From Aricia agestis (taxonomy: Eukaryota; Arthropoda; Insecta; Lepidoptera; Lycaenidae): a stretch of 64,000 nt of DNA. The translations under genes were made by a program, and so were the position numbers. Below, in pieces: positions 43,667-54,323 of the stretch. The stretch lies in the NCBI RefSeq assembly GCF_905147365.1, contig NC_056423.1, positions 4,754,501 to 4,818,500 of the forward strand, written 5' to 3'. Numbering within the stretch: position 1 is the first letter of the stretch; every line of letters starts with the position of its first letter. Below the pieces are notes generated by a model. It was not told where the DNA came from and did not search any database. It saw nothing but the letters and a program-made list of their open reading frames with translations.

Positions 43667-43985
43667 TATAATATAAAAACGTAATACAAAAACCATAAAA
43701 ACTTTAAATAAACCGAACTAAATTCGGTTTAGAGTTGGTTTCGAATGTAACATTGCCTAAGACAACGTAAAACATCTAAAGCTTCTATAAGTTTCCTCTG
43801 TTTCAACCAAAGTTTTTTCTCTTATCTTTGTCTGTGTGTCTTTTCGCAGTCAGTGATATCATAGCATTGAAACGGGTTGGCCGATTTTTATCTAGTTATA
43901 GTTATATTTTGTATGAAAGCTTTAGGCTGGATATGGCGCATAAGCGCGAACGAGAGGTTTAGCCGCTACACCAAGCAAATCTATG
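43667..43985. other. intergenic sequence
   Basis: No gene recognised. Confidence 0.45.
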
Positions 43986-44215
43986 GCTGGTTTTATCGCT
44001 AAGCGTTTCGGCAGCGTTGGAGCGCGCGCGTTTAAAGATGTATGGGGGTAGTAATAGCGTTTTATGCTCAAGCGCTGGCCGCTGAGCAGCGTGCTCGACT
44101 AAACGGAGTACTGTTTTACGGACAATGTATGGGGGTAATAGTAACTACCCCCATACATCTTCGAACGCGCGGCGCTCCAACGGCGCTGCCGAAACGCTTA
44201 GCGATAAAACCAGCC
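43986..44215. mobile_element. foldback element with arms of about 70 bp
   Basis: Left 'ggctggttttatcgctaagc' to 'aagatgtatgggggtagt' is mirrored at the right by 'actacccccatacatctt' to 'gcttagcgataaaaccagcc'. The flanking 'tat' on both sides may be a 3-bp duplication. The interior holds a further copy of 'tgtatgggggta'. Confidence 0.8.
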
Positions 44216-45182
44216 TATGTGATCGATTTATATAAAAACGCGCCGTCATTTACATCCAATTAACAATTGCTTGTGATCTTGCATTGTAGCCGCCAAACCG
44301 CGCATTCGGGCGGACGCATATAAATCGAGCGTTACGATCAAGAGCGTTCTTAGCATTCATCATTATCTTCTTTAGCTAGCAGTGTGATATTGTAAAGAGA
44401 AACCATGAGAAACGGCTGGAAAATTTGAGGTGTACAATTATTGTCAGTTATATTTTATCACTGCGTAATTTTAACTACGCACGTTTGAACTAGTTGTATA
44501 GAAAGTTAATGATATCTATAGTTAATTTAATTTCCAATTGCCTCGCGTTTGTCACAGCATGGTAAACTCATTATACGATGCGCTCTATTAACCACAAACT
44601 GACCGTTTGCCGGATTAATTGTAGTGGAATAAATGTAGCCCAAGTGTGAAATATGGGATTAAACCATCAACTCCCAAGCGGCACCCGGATGCCCCATAAC
44701 AATTGAATATCTATTATGTCTGCGATTCCCACGACCGAGGTAATAAATACATGGCAAAACATAGCCTACGGTTGAGTAGAGTTAGTGGCAGAATTTAATA
44801 ATCGACACTTGATATTTACAACAAATGCAAAAGTCTGTTTGTTTCTTACTTAACCTGAACAACTAAGCCGATTTTGATGAATTTTTTCTCTATGTAAAAG
44901 TACGTCATTACTGAGTGTTAGGTTAATAAAAGTAGGCTATTTAAAAACAAAAAAATATATTACTACAACTTACAGTTGTCCATTAAAATCATCTAAAGAT
45001 AAATAATATTATTTTTATTACGATTCAATGGACAATTCTCTGTGGAACGAAATTAGGTTTCAGTTACGGATAAAACGAAAGCTACAAAAGCTTTTTAAAA
45101 GCATCGTAAGAGCTACTCTCAGCGGATTATCTGAGAGAGCACACTGGGCTTTTAGATTAAATTAAATTTTAGTAGCTTTCCT
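44216..45182. other. intergenic sequence with family G fragment
   Basis: No gene. Family G lies at about 44668-44765 ('catcaactcccaagcggcac', 'tctgcgattcccacgaccga'), also seen near 51770. Confidence 0.5.
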
Positions 45183-45636
45183 CACCGAATCCGCTGGCTC
45201 GGTCACGTAGAAAGAATGGATGATGACCGAGCGGCAAAAAAGCGTATGTGGGGCAAATGACTGGCAAACGACCGGTAGGCCATCCCAGATACCACTGGAG
45301 GGATGAGGTAGAAAAGGACCAGCGGGGCTAAAATGGTCACATTTGGCAATTCCTCTCAATCAACCCAGCAAATGAATTGTCAAAACTGTCAAACTGACAA
45401 ATGTCAAATTAGTACAAATTACTTGATATGAATTGCGAGCAGGCTTGCATTTTGCGATTTTAAAAGAATGAATCATAATAAGATTCATAATATGATTCTC
45501 CAAAGCGACCATTTTAGCCCCGCTGAAGGCGTTGCGAGCCGAATCATGGCAAGATGTCGCACAGGATCGGATGAATTGGCGTGTTCTTGTGTCAGAGGCC
45601 AAGACTCAATTTGGGTCGCTGCGCCGCAGTAAGTAA
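45183..45636 (+). pseudogene. RTE-like LINE remnant (C-terminus), interrupted
   Basis: The first part translates as 'RIRWLGHVERMDDDRAAKKR', then a frameshift with TGA, then 'MTGKRPVGHPRYHWRDEVEK'. After an insertion (45320-45525) the frame resumes 'KALRAESWQDVAQDRMNWRV' and 'LVSEAKTQFGSLRRSK' with a TAA stop. The pattern WLGHVERMD...GRPVGRPR.RW.D.V...W...A.DR..WR is the C-terminal tail of RTE/BovB-type reverse transcriptase ORFs (family knowledge). Dead. Confidence 0.8.
45320..45525. mobile_element. TIR element inserted in the LINE remnant
   Basis: Ends CAGCGGGGCTAAAATGG and CCATTTTAGCCCCGCTG are exact inverses. It interrupts the reading frame of the LINE remnant, so it is younger. The interior has 'gaatcataataagattcata', a small hairpin. 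Confidence 0.8.
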
Positions 45637-45768
45637 GTAAGCTTTCCTTAGACCTACTTAGGGCAATGTACTTATGTGGTATACCTAAGTCAGATATTTT
45701 TTACTTTTGCAAGTCCTAAGTGACATGACGCTTGCAATGCGTTAATTTAATACAATAACATTTTTACG

Positions 45769-46166
45769 AGGCTGGCCAAATACAAACGTTTTCCGTATTC
45801 GAATTCTGAATTCGTGTTCGGAATTCGTGTTTGCGCTAGTCTCACGGAATTCCGTATTCGGAATTCCGTGAGACTAGCGCAAACGTTCGTTTCTTACACG
45901 CGCTATCGCTCTGGCTTGTACTTTAAACGTACGTACGGAATTCGTTCCGTTCAAAAAAGCGATCGTATGCGCCAGATAGGATCTAGATTGAATTGCCAAA
46001 TACGGAATATGAATTCGGAAATCGAATACGGAAAACGTGTGTATATGGCCACCCTGAATGTAATTCGGAAATCCTAATGCATAGGATCAGTACAAAACTG
46101 ATCCTATGCATTAGGATTTCCGAATTCGGAAATCGTATGCGGAAAACGTGTGTATGCGGCCAGCCT
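45769..46166. mobile_element. foldback element with two internal long hairpins
   Basis: Outer ends AGGCTGGCCAAATACAAACG and (reversed) AGGCTGGCCGCATACACACG are inverted. Hairpin 1 has perfect 26-bp arms 45829-45854 and 45859-45884 with a 4-base loop. Hairpin 2 has 30-bp arms 46062-46091 and 46097-46126 with a 5-base loop. 'ggaaaacgtgtgtat' occurs again at about 46030. Confidence 0.85.
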
Positions 46167-46394
46167 AGAACGTATTCCTTGAATAGTCCATGCGTATTTA
46201 CGCATAATGATCGCTGTAAGACTGTCCATTTGATTTCTTTATCGTAGGTACGTTATCTAAATTCCCGTGAAATAATAAAACAATGGAACAGCACGTACAG
46301 CCAATAGAGAACGATTAGACATGTACTGTACTATTCATAATGTTATGAAATATGCATTGAAATGTCACGACACGTAACTTATTAATAGGAAATA

Positions 46395-46590
46395 TTACGC
46401 AAAGATCGGAACAGGAGGCGCTACAAGCTACAGTAAATCCAACCAAAATCCGACGTGTTGAACTCGTCGTACCAAAATATTGACAGAAGTCAGAAACGTT
46501 GTCAAACGTCGAACGAAAATCAAAACTTTGTTTACTGTCTGTGCTGGTGCTGCATTCAAGTGTGACAAAATTGCAGTAATATTAAGTACT
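46395..46590 (+). repeat. family X repeat, copy 1
   Basis: 'aaccaaaatccgacgtgttg', 'aatattgacagaagtcagaa', 'gtttactgtctgtgctggtg' and 'attgcagtaatat' occur in order, as in 47570-47745 and, split and reversed, at 53850-53960 plus 56121-56165. Confidence 0.7.
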
Positions 46591-46592
46591 GG

Positions 46593-46800
46593 ATTTTGCC
46601 CGCAACTCCGTTGCGCCAAAACTCGTTTATTGCGTGGGAACCGTATATTTTTCTGGGACAAAAAGTATCCTATGTCCTTTCCCGGGACTCAAAGTATCTT
46701 CATGACTTTCAGCAAAATCGGTTCAGCGGTTTGAGCGTAACAGATAAACTGACAGACAGATAGACAGACACACTTTCGCAATTATAATATTAGTATGGAA
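46593..46800 (+). repeat. family B repeat, full-length copy
   Basis: 'gcccgcaactccgttgcgcc', 'ctgggacaaaaagtatccta', 'cccgggactcaaagtatctt', 'caaaatcggttcagcggttt' and a (gaca)n-like run before 'cactttcgcaattataatat'. It starts exactly where family X ends. Confidence 0.75.
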
Positions 46801-47569
46801 GTATGGATGTCCTATCCCATTACGATTGCCTGCTGTTTCGTCCGCGTGAAATTCCTAATAAACATACAGACTGGCAATCGTTCATATTTATATTATTATT
46901 AGTGTGGAGTAATATTGAAATTCTAATTGCCACACTCAGAGACATTTAATTATGATTAAACTTAGATTTAATGAAGAGTTTGACAACGTATGAGGCAGTC
47001 AAAATCTTCATTTAATAACAGTTAAGTAATTACTATTCGTCTCTGATTGCGGTAGTTTATTAGTAGTAAATTACGAGAATTGAGGTGGCTGGTAGTGTAC
47101 TATAAACTGCTATAATTACATTACAGTATAATATCATACTTGTGTAATGACAATTAACTCGTTAAGCCTATCAATCGTGAAGGCAAACAAGTCGCAATGA
47201 TTGTTTGAACAATTAACGTGTGCTCATATTACATACAATCAGTTTAACTTTTTGTGCACATTGTTGGCACGAGTCGGCAAAAAAGTTTATACGCCGTAGC
47301 ATTTTGCCAACTAAATCTATGCATTGCGGAGGCAAAGTTTGTGTAGGTAGTTGTAGGTACACATAGGATAGTTTTTGCTGAAGGCATATATATCAATAAG
47401 CTGTTTTTTTAGTTTTAACTAATAAAAACTAAATTGGAAAATCAGACGCGACGATTAACATTTTATTTTGTAACTAATAGAAAATAGAAATAATAAATAG
47501 AACAAGTCGACTGCTATACTAAGGCTCGTGACATGACGTGAAGGCAGTCTAAGAAGTCGGAACTAGCGC
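46801..47569. other. intergenic sequence
   Basis: No gene or repeat recognised. Confidence 0.45.
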
Positions 47570-47745
47570 CCTCTGCTCCAACAGAGGGCGTTACTAGCAC
47601 ATACAGTAAATAATAATCAGACCAAAATCCGACATGTTGCACACGTCAGAATATTGACAAAAACGTTGTTAACTTTTTGTTTACTATCTATCTATCCTGA
47701 TGCTGAATTCAGCGTTAAAATGATTGCAGTAATATAATATCCTAT
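47570..47745 (+). repeat. family X repeat, copy 2
   Basis: 'gaccaaaatccgacatgttg', 'cacacgtcagaatattgaca' and 'gtttactatctatctatcct', then 'attgcagtaatat'. A short hairpin 'cgccctctgctccaacagag' precedes it. Confidence 0.65.
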
Positions 47746-49139
47746 TACAAAGACTTCATACTAAAGAAAATTTCAATATAATCATTACATACTATGCAAT
47801 ATCTTTAATTATATCTCGTGTCTACACACTATATTATTCATACAGTCATAAGCTCCAAGAAACCGCGGGTGTCTTGACATGCGGTTGTGACCCTGTTTTT
47901 GCACCTATGTGGCAATATGTAATTATTGGGGCATACCATGGCGTAGACTGTAGGCCAGTGGCTCTGAATATGTACCCAATGGACCTGTGGGTCTACTAAC
48001 CCTCGAGCGTATGCAGAAGAGCCTGGCATCTACTCTTTACAAAATTTCGATCGGGTAACGTGTCCTTCTGCGAGCTTCATATTTTTAACCCATTGTTATC
48101 CAAAATGGAACACCACCATTTTCACTTTAAGCAATAGGTAACAAAAACTTACTATAAGTACAATATACAAAAATAAAAGAGTATTAAATAGCTTTAAACA
48201 TTATCGAACTGAATATAAACACAACATCCCTTTATTTACGTTAAAGTACGGTAGAAATAAACTAATTGGGTGGTCTGGGCGGTGATGCTGACAAACAACA
48301 CCATAAAATCCGGTGTATGAAGATCATAAAATGTTACAACTCCCCTTGCAAAGTGAGCTACGCGCTTAAGCTGTAAAGATTACTTTACAACAATACCTTA
48401 TAATATCTATAATGATTTCTAGAAAAACACTGTTTAAAAATATTGAAAGGTACAAAAATATTCAGCACTAAACAGATTTTTGCACCCCTGCTTTCAAGTC
48501 CCGAGACCTTCACGACCTAAAGTTTGAAAGCCACTGGCATATTTTGCATGTCACGCGCTCAATATCACCCCGATCGTTCACGACAATCAACATTTAGGAT
48601 TATGTTCGCTATCTTGATACAGAGCTTTCTATATACGAGGCCAGACATACAGGACGTTGCTAAATGGCTGACAGAAGTTGCGCGCGCAATATTGACAGGG
48701 CAGTCCGCAGTCTTGACCGAATATTTGTTGTGATAAGGGTCAGTTCACATTACAACGTGACAAGGAGATGATTTAATTTGAAATGAACAATTCGGGAATG
48801 TTTTGCGGATTAAATTTCGGTTATAATTTATAACATTATACGTCACATCTTGTGAAATGATTTCAGTAGCAATATATATTGTTTCCATGATTACCTTATC
48901 TTAATGACAATTTTTTAAATATATGGAGGGCAATATCTAAAGCTTAAAAGCTCGCATATTTCTGCGAATATCAAAGTAACGGCATCGCAGGAATTTGGAT
49001 CAAACCTGAACAATTTTAGCGAACGTTACATTCAAAACAGAATTCAACAACATTCCAAGGTAAACTTTTAAAGGGCATACGATAGGGATGCTGACTGATC
49101 TAAATCTCCTCAAAGTGTGTGTCCGCCTGTCTGTTTGTA
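47746..49139. other. intergenic sequence
   Basis: No gene is supported and no repeat is recognised. Confidence 0.45.
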
Positions 49140-49321
49140 GCTCTACCATGAGTCGCTATAGTATATTTTATCGATACTCGATGCCGACTACGTAAATTTT
49201 TAGTACTTATGGGGATTTTAGTTCCGCAAGTGACCGCTAGAGGCGCTGTAGCCATACTAAAAATTTACGTAGTCGGTATCGAGTATCGATAAAAACTATA
49301 GCTTTAAACTCATGGTAGAGC
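49140..49321. mobile_element. foldback MITE with arms of about 65 bp
   Basis: Left 'gctctaccatgagtcgctat' through 'gactacgtaaatttttagta' is mirrored by 'tactaaaaatttacgtagtc' through 'actcatggtagagc'. The centre includes 'gtgaccgctagaggcgctgt'. Confidence 0.85.
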
Positions 49322-49479
49322 AACTGGTATCTTTTCAGCTTTAAATTAAGTATGTGAATACTCTAAGTCCAGAGTCAGATTTCATACTTTAGAATACCTT
49401 GAGTAAAAACTACCCAGTGTATTCCCTGATGCGGTATTTTGACGGAACGACGTAGAGGAGATGATATAAAGGAAGAATG
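49322..49479. other. short spacer
   Basis: Nothing recognised. Confidence 0.4.
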
Positions 49480-49975
49480 ACGCACTTCATTATCACGATC
49501 TTGTATGAGGTACCGTGTGTCAACGCAACAAAAGTGTCATAACTGACATACAATGCGTTGTTACAATGACTTAATCTGTCTTGTATTGTGTTACCGCGTG
49601 TCAACGAAACAAAAGTGTCACAACTGACATAAAACGCGTTTCAACGACTACTGTCTTGTATGTGTTACCGCGCGTCAACGCAACGAAGATATGGCATACA
49701 CTACGTTACTCCAACGACACAACATAGCAACGTGTATTGCTATTGTGTCACGGTTCCATTCATAGTAAATCACAATGTTAACCTTATTCACTGCGTCACG
49801 AACGACGCGCTGCACTGTTGTCTTGTATGTGTTACCGCGCGTCAACGCAACGAAGATGTGGCAATGCGTTATTCCAACGACAGAACAGAGCAACATGGCT
49901 TACTAGTGTGTCACGGTTCCATTTATAGGAAATCACAATGTTAACCTTATTCATTGCGTCACGAACCAACATAAT
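49480..49975. repeat. diverged tandem array
   Basis: The phrase 'ttaccg(c/t)g(c/t)gtcaacg' starts near 49510, 49591, 49665 and 49832 (steps of about 80, 75 and 167 bp). The last two units share 'tgtcttgtatgtgttaccgc', 'gtgtcacggttccat' and 'aaatcacaatgttaacctta'. A small satellite-like block of unequal units. No coding. Confidence 0.8.
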
Positions 49976-50209
49976 GACAATGACTTTCTCGTCAACAATT
50001 CGCACCTACACCTACAATAGATTTTGAATCTTGACTGTGATAGGTATAGGAAAAAACTATTTGCACCCATTTTAAGCAACTTCCAATAATAATAATAAGT
50101 TTATTTCTCCCACTAAAAGTACATAGAATAAACAATACAAAATCAAATGTGTGTTACAATTTTTGTACTTGCAGTATGAAACAGGAGCTCAAAACTGCCT
50201 TGGGACTCC
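49976..50209. other. intergenic sequence
   Basis: Nothing recognised apart from the left duplication of the next element (50194-50209). Confidence 0.5.
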
Positions 50210-50380
50210 TTTTTTTATCGTTGGGGAATGCATTTACGCATCCCCGGGGCCTGGGGAGGACCACCGAGGTATGTGGGACTCCCCGGGGCGGACGTAGTAT
50301 CTACACCCGGAACTACCCACTAAAACCCCAACGGTGTTCCTGCTCCTGAAGGCGGGACTACGGGAAACACGTAATATACG
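50210..50380 (-). mobile_element. family K retroposed repeat, copy 2, reversed
   Basis: It starts with a T-run (its 3' tail) and carries 'tacgcatccccggggcctgg' and 'aactacccactaaaacccca', the reverse of copy 1. Flanked by 'actgccttgggactcc' and 'actgccttcgaactcc', an imperfect 16-bp duplication with two mismatches, so older than copy 1. Confidence 0.75.
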
Positions 50381-50883
50381 ACTGCCTTCGAACTCCTGGC
50401 TCAATAATTAGCCTCCTCCTTTTTGGAAGTCGGTTAAAAAGAAGTAGATTCTGTGTACGGATGTAGATATTTTTTTAATTCTGTGATTCTCGTATTTTAG
50501 TCCAACATTAATAATAGGTTCGATCCAGGAAGTATACCAAACAGCGAAATAGTATTTTCAAAAACTCATGTACCTGCGTCAAACAAATTTTGATTACTAG
50601 ACGCGTTTAAAAATGTTTTTTTTTTTTATGAGAACACCATTTTTACTTTATAATATGTGTAAAAGTTTTGTGTGTATGTCGTAACTCGCAAATCGCGATT
50701 CAGAATTTTATACTTACTCCTCACCTACTTCAGCAATCTAAGTTTTAATGAGGCTATCAGAGTGAACTCAATTATTTATATCTATATCGGTTATTTGGTT
50801 ATTTTTAACATATTTTACACAACACTTTTAAATAATATTCCATGGAAATTAATTTAATATTGCAGTTTATTAATTTGGCTCAT
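50381..50883. other. intergenic sequence
   Basis: No gene recognised. Confidence 0.45.
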
Positions 50884-51008
50884 GGGCCTGTTTCACCACT
50901 TCCTGATAAATGCCGAATAGGCTATCCACCACTTAACTTGACAGATGAAGTAAGAAGAATCTGTCAAAAAAAGCTGTGAATAGCCTATTCGGCACTTTAT
51001 CAGGCCCT
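50884..51008. mobile_element. family T palindromic MITE, copy 3
   Basis: Left GGGCCTGTTTCACCACTT then 'cctgataaatgccgaatagg'; right 'cctattcggcactttatcag' then GGCCC. The right end lacks the 'aagtggtgaaaca' portion, a small terminal deletion. Confidence 0.8.
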
Positions 51009-51053
51009 AATACAAAACTTTTTTGTAATAAAGTGCTGAATTATCAAACACTA

Positions 51054-51240
51054 GATGACGCCCGCAACTCCGTCGCGCCAAAATTAGTTTATCGCGCGGG
51101 AACCGTACATTTTTCCGGGATAAAAAGTATCCTATGTCCTTTCCCGGGATTCAAAGTATCTCTCTACCTTTCAGTAAAATCGGTTCATTGATTGGTATAA
51201 AGATGTGACAGACATACTTTTGCATTTATAAGTTATAACA
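51054..51240 (+). repeat. family B repeat
   Basis: 'gacgcccgcaactccgtcgc', 'ccgggataaaaagtatccta' and 'cagtaaaatcggttcattga'. Same order as 46593-46800. Confidence 0.75.
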
Positions 51241-52828
51241 TTATTAGTTAAGTATATTCTCTACTATTTCATACAAAACGCCCATTATAATCTGCACCCA
51301 CAATTTTTACTTCGTCTATTTCGATGGGAACGATTCATAGATTTACGTAGGAGTAAAGACGCAACTTTTTGATCCTCGATTTCGGAAGGTCACTAACCTG
51401 AACGAGTAAACCGGTACTGATAACACATTCCATCTGATACAACGGGGCCAGCACACTATAAAAGGATATTAAAATGTTGCTTTTACAATCCTTTACAGCT
51501 GTAAAGTTGAAAAACATTTGCACTTTTGATAACTTTTTTCTTTCTCTTTCAATCTTTCGACTCTACTAAATCTAAAGCTATGATTAATTATTTTTTTAAC
51601 TTCGATACTGTCTCGATTTAAGAAAATACAACGAGTTACACTGCGGGACTGCCGGCAGAAGTAAAAACGAAACATCAGACATTTTCGCCTCGCGGTAGAA
51701 AGAGAGGAGGATATTACTTCCTCTGATCCGCGTCGGCGGCGATCTTCGTCCTTCGAGTTAAAACTTTAACCCATCAATCCCCACGCGGCAGCCGGCTGCC
51801 GCATAACAATTTAAAATATATTGTGTCTGCGATACCCATGATGGAAAAGTATCCAACGGTGACGTAGGCCGGTAGGCTACGTTTTACTTCGGAAAATTTT
51901 AAGGTTCTTGAGCTTTTTCAAAGTTTTCCCCGAGTTGCAGGTAGTTTCTTGTAAATAACAAAGAAAATCTAGAGTAAAAATTTGTTTTATATTCTAAAAT
52001 AAAACGGAAGTTTTAACGAAATTGTGAAAATGAGAATTTTCGTCGGGCAACAGCTGGTACAGTGGAAGAGTTTTCAATTTTCCAACGAGACGTCATATTT
52101 CCTGGAGAAAATTTCACGTAAACGGCTCAATCGTTGGGCTCACAAAGTGGGTTGAAACTAGAAATTGAATTTTACTTAACTATTTTGAAAATACCTCGTA
52201 AGTCATAAGATGCTATTAAGTATTATGTAATATTATGATATCACAATCTTTATTTCAATAATTATCATTTATTATCATTAAAAAACCTTCTTCTGAAATT
52301 CTGTCGTCTTCAGTCGTTACATCAATAACGTAACGTTTAACAATAACAATGAAATCTGACATAATCTTATTATAATATCGTCAGATACTACGTCAGATAT
52401 AATATTATTATAATGTCAGATTTTTATCAAGTATGTAGCAATAATAATTTTTTGAGTTATCAAAGATTAATAGTAATTATTATGAAACAAGAGGTTCTTG
52501 ACCCCGGAGCCATTTGGTGTACAAAAGCTGATGATACTGATAAGTGATAACACATAATATCACTGACCTACATAGATAGTGATTACAAGGGGTGCTTAGT
52601 CAAATTGCATTGCATAATCTAGGCGGAGAAGTGAGGTATCAAATATGTATGTGCTTTGACGTAAGGCATCGCTAAGTGTAAGTTTTGGGTAAAAATAAAC
52701 TGGCACTTTTTAATAAAAGTGCTAATGCAACTCTACGGCAATATTACTTTCAGCTATGACGTTAAAGGCAGACAAAGATTTGAGTAAATTACACTGCAGT
52801 ACAAGCCGCGAGGCAACATTCCTATGCC
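51241..52828. other. intergenic sequence
   Basis: No gene supported. A family G piece lies near 51772-51860 ('ccatcaatccccacgcggca'). A hairpin with arms containing 'atctgacataatcttattat' and its inverse lies at 52352-52421. The rest is featureless. Confidence 0.5.
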
Positions 52829-53185
52829 TAGGGCTGCCATCCATCCGGATTTCCCCGGATTTTTCTTAGTTCGAAGGACGACCGGGGACCGTCCGGCCAG
52901 GTTTTAAAAAAAAATACCGGGTAAAATCGGGACACTTTTGTTCAGAGAAATCCACAACGGTTCCTCTGATCAAAATCAAGAACGATTTCATGGACTTGTG
53001 TTAATCAGTTTTTTACAAATTTTTCTTGGAAAAGAAAGATGTTTGATCAAAAATCGGCAAGACATAACCTTGAACACTTTTAAGAGGTGTCCGGGGCAAT
53101 AACCACATTTCGGCCAAATGTCTGGGTTTTTTTGTGTTGACCGGCGCGGCGATGGAAATTTAGGTGATGGCTCATGACAGCCCTA
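52829..53185. mobile_element. hAT-like MITE of about 357 bp
   Basis: Ends TAGGGCTGCCAT and (reversed) TAGGGCTGTCAT are inverted. The direct repeat 'cctatgcc' is at 52821-52828 and, one base off the border, 53187-53194. Terminal TAGGG and an 8-bp duplication fit hAT. Confidence 0.65.
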
Positions 53186-53399
53186 CCCTATGCCACACCT
53201 GTATCATACAGGTGAGGCATACAGGCCGTATGCCTTTCGCTCGTCTTCCTCAGTAAATGTCACGATTACCGCAACTGGCTATGGACCAACAGTCTATGGG
53301 ACGTCCGTTTCCATCTATACATATTATAAAATAAAGTCGCTTTTTTCCCCTCATGTCCCTTTGTTCCCTTTAACTAAACTACCCAAAGGATATTGATGA

Positions 53400-53810
53400 T
53401 TCTTTCAGTGTTGCCCATTTATCGACGAAGGCTATAGGCTATATTTTATTACTCTAAGACTAATAGAAGCGAAGAAATGGAGGAAAATGTGAAAAAACAG
53501 GGAAAATTATTTGAAAGGGCTAACTTGAACGCGCTAATCTCAGGAACTACTGGTCCGATTTGAAAAAATCTTTCAGCCCATTTATTGAGGAAGGCTATAG
53601 GCTATATTTTATCATGCTAAGACTAATAGGAGAATGTGGAAAAAACAGGGAAAATTATTTGAAAGGGCTTATCTCGCGAACTACAGGAGCAATTTTTATG
53701 TTATTTGGCATAGATAAGAAGTAGACCACGTGAAGGATCTATTTTAAACATTTTTTCAGTGGCTATATATTTTATGCCCGTGCGACGCCTGCGCGGGTCG
53801 CTAGTATTAG
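53400..53810 (+). repeat. family C repeat, copy 4
   Basis: 'gaaggctataggctatattt' occurs twice (about 53427 and 53590), showing an internal duplication. 'aacgcgctaatctcaggaac' and 'agtagaccacgtgaaggatc' follow. The undisturbed 'ggctatattttat' marks the site where copy 3 carries its microsatellite. Confidence 0.75.
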
Positions 53811-53849
53811 ATATTTTAAGGTTTATGCAACATTTGCATCTAGATTCGA

Positions 53850-53960
53850 TCTATATTGATAAGGTGAATATTACTGCAATGTTTTTACGCCAGAGGCAGA
53901 ACCAGCATAGACAGTAAACATGGTCTTATTCGACGTTTGACAAAATTTCTGTCAATAATC
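53850..53960 (-). repeat. family X repeat, copy 3, first part
   Basis: Reverse of family X: 'attactgcaatgtttttacg', 'agcatagacagtaaacatgg', 'gacgtttgacaaaatttctg' then 'tcaata'. It continues at 56121 after the SINE and LINE. Confidence 0.75.
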
Positions 53961-53964
53961 TGAT

Positions 53965-54317
53965 CCGTGGTCTAGTGGTATAGAGCGCGGCTCTTGACTC
54001 GGAGGTCGTGAGTTCGATTCCCGCGTTGGAAACATGTTATTTCCAAGTTAGGTTAGGATAATGCAGGCTGATCACCTGATTGTCTGACAAGTAAGATGAT
54101 CCATGCGTCGGATGGGCATGTAAAAAGTCGGTCCTGCGCCTGATCTCTCGCCGGTTGCATCGGTCTTCCGTCCCACTGGCTTATGAGAGTAAAGGAATAG
54201 AGAGTGCTCTTGTGTGCTGCGCAAACACTTGGGCACTATAAAATTACTCCTGCGTAGCTGGCCTGGTTTCAATGAAACCGGCCACCGTCACCGAAACCGG
54301 TGTGGGAGCTATTATTA
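53965..54317 (+). mobile_element. tRNA-derived SINE, copy 1, with 12-bp duplication
   Basis: The head has A-box 'tggtctagtggt' and B-box 'gagttcgattcccg', then a body with 'gtcggatgggcatgtaaaaa', 'gcctgatctctcgcc' and 'ggcactataaaattactcct', ending in a short ATT tail. Exactly flanked by 'caataatctgat' (53953-53964 and 54318-54329). Transcribed by RNA polymerase III if active (inference). Confidence 0.9.
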
Positions 54318-54323
54318 CAATAA

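Noticed and set aside
45814..46247. plus-strand frames of 87 and 84 residues
   Set aside because: They fall in the palindromic foldback at 45769-46166 and have no protein-like features.
49480..49975. CRISPR-like array
   Set aside because: Units are unequal, spacers are not of constant length, and the DNA is eukaryotic.
53965..54040. tRNA gene
   Set aside because: A and B boxes are present but the cloverleaf stems do not pair, and the head is fused to a SINE body with target duplication. The same holds at 57638 and 3440-3510.
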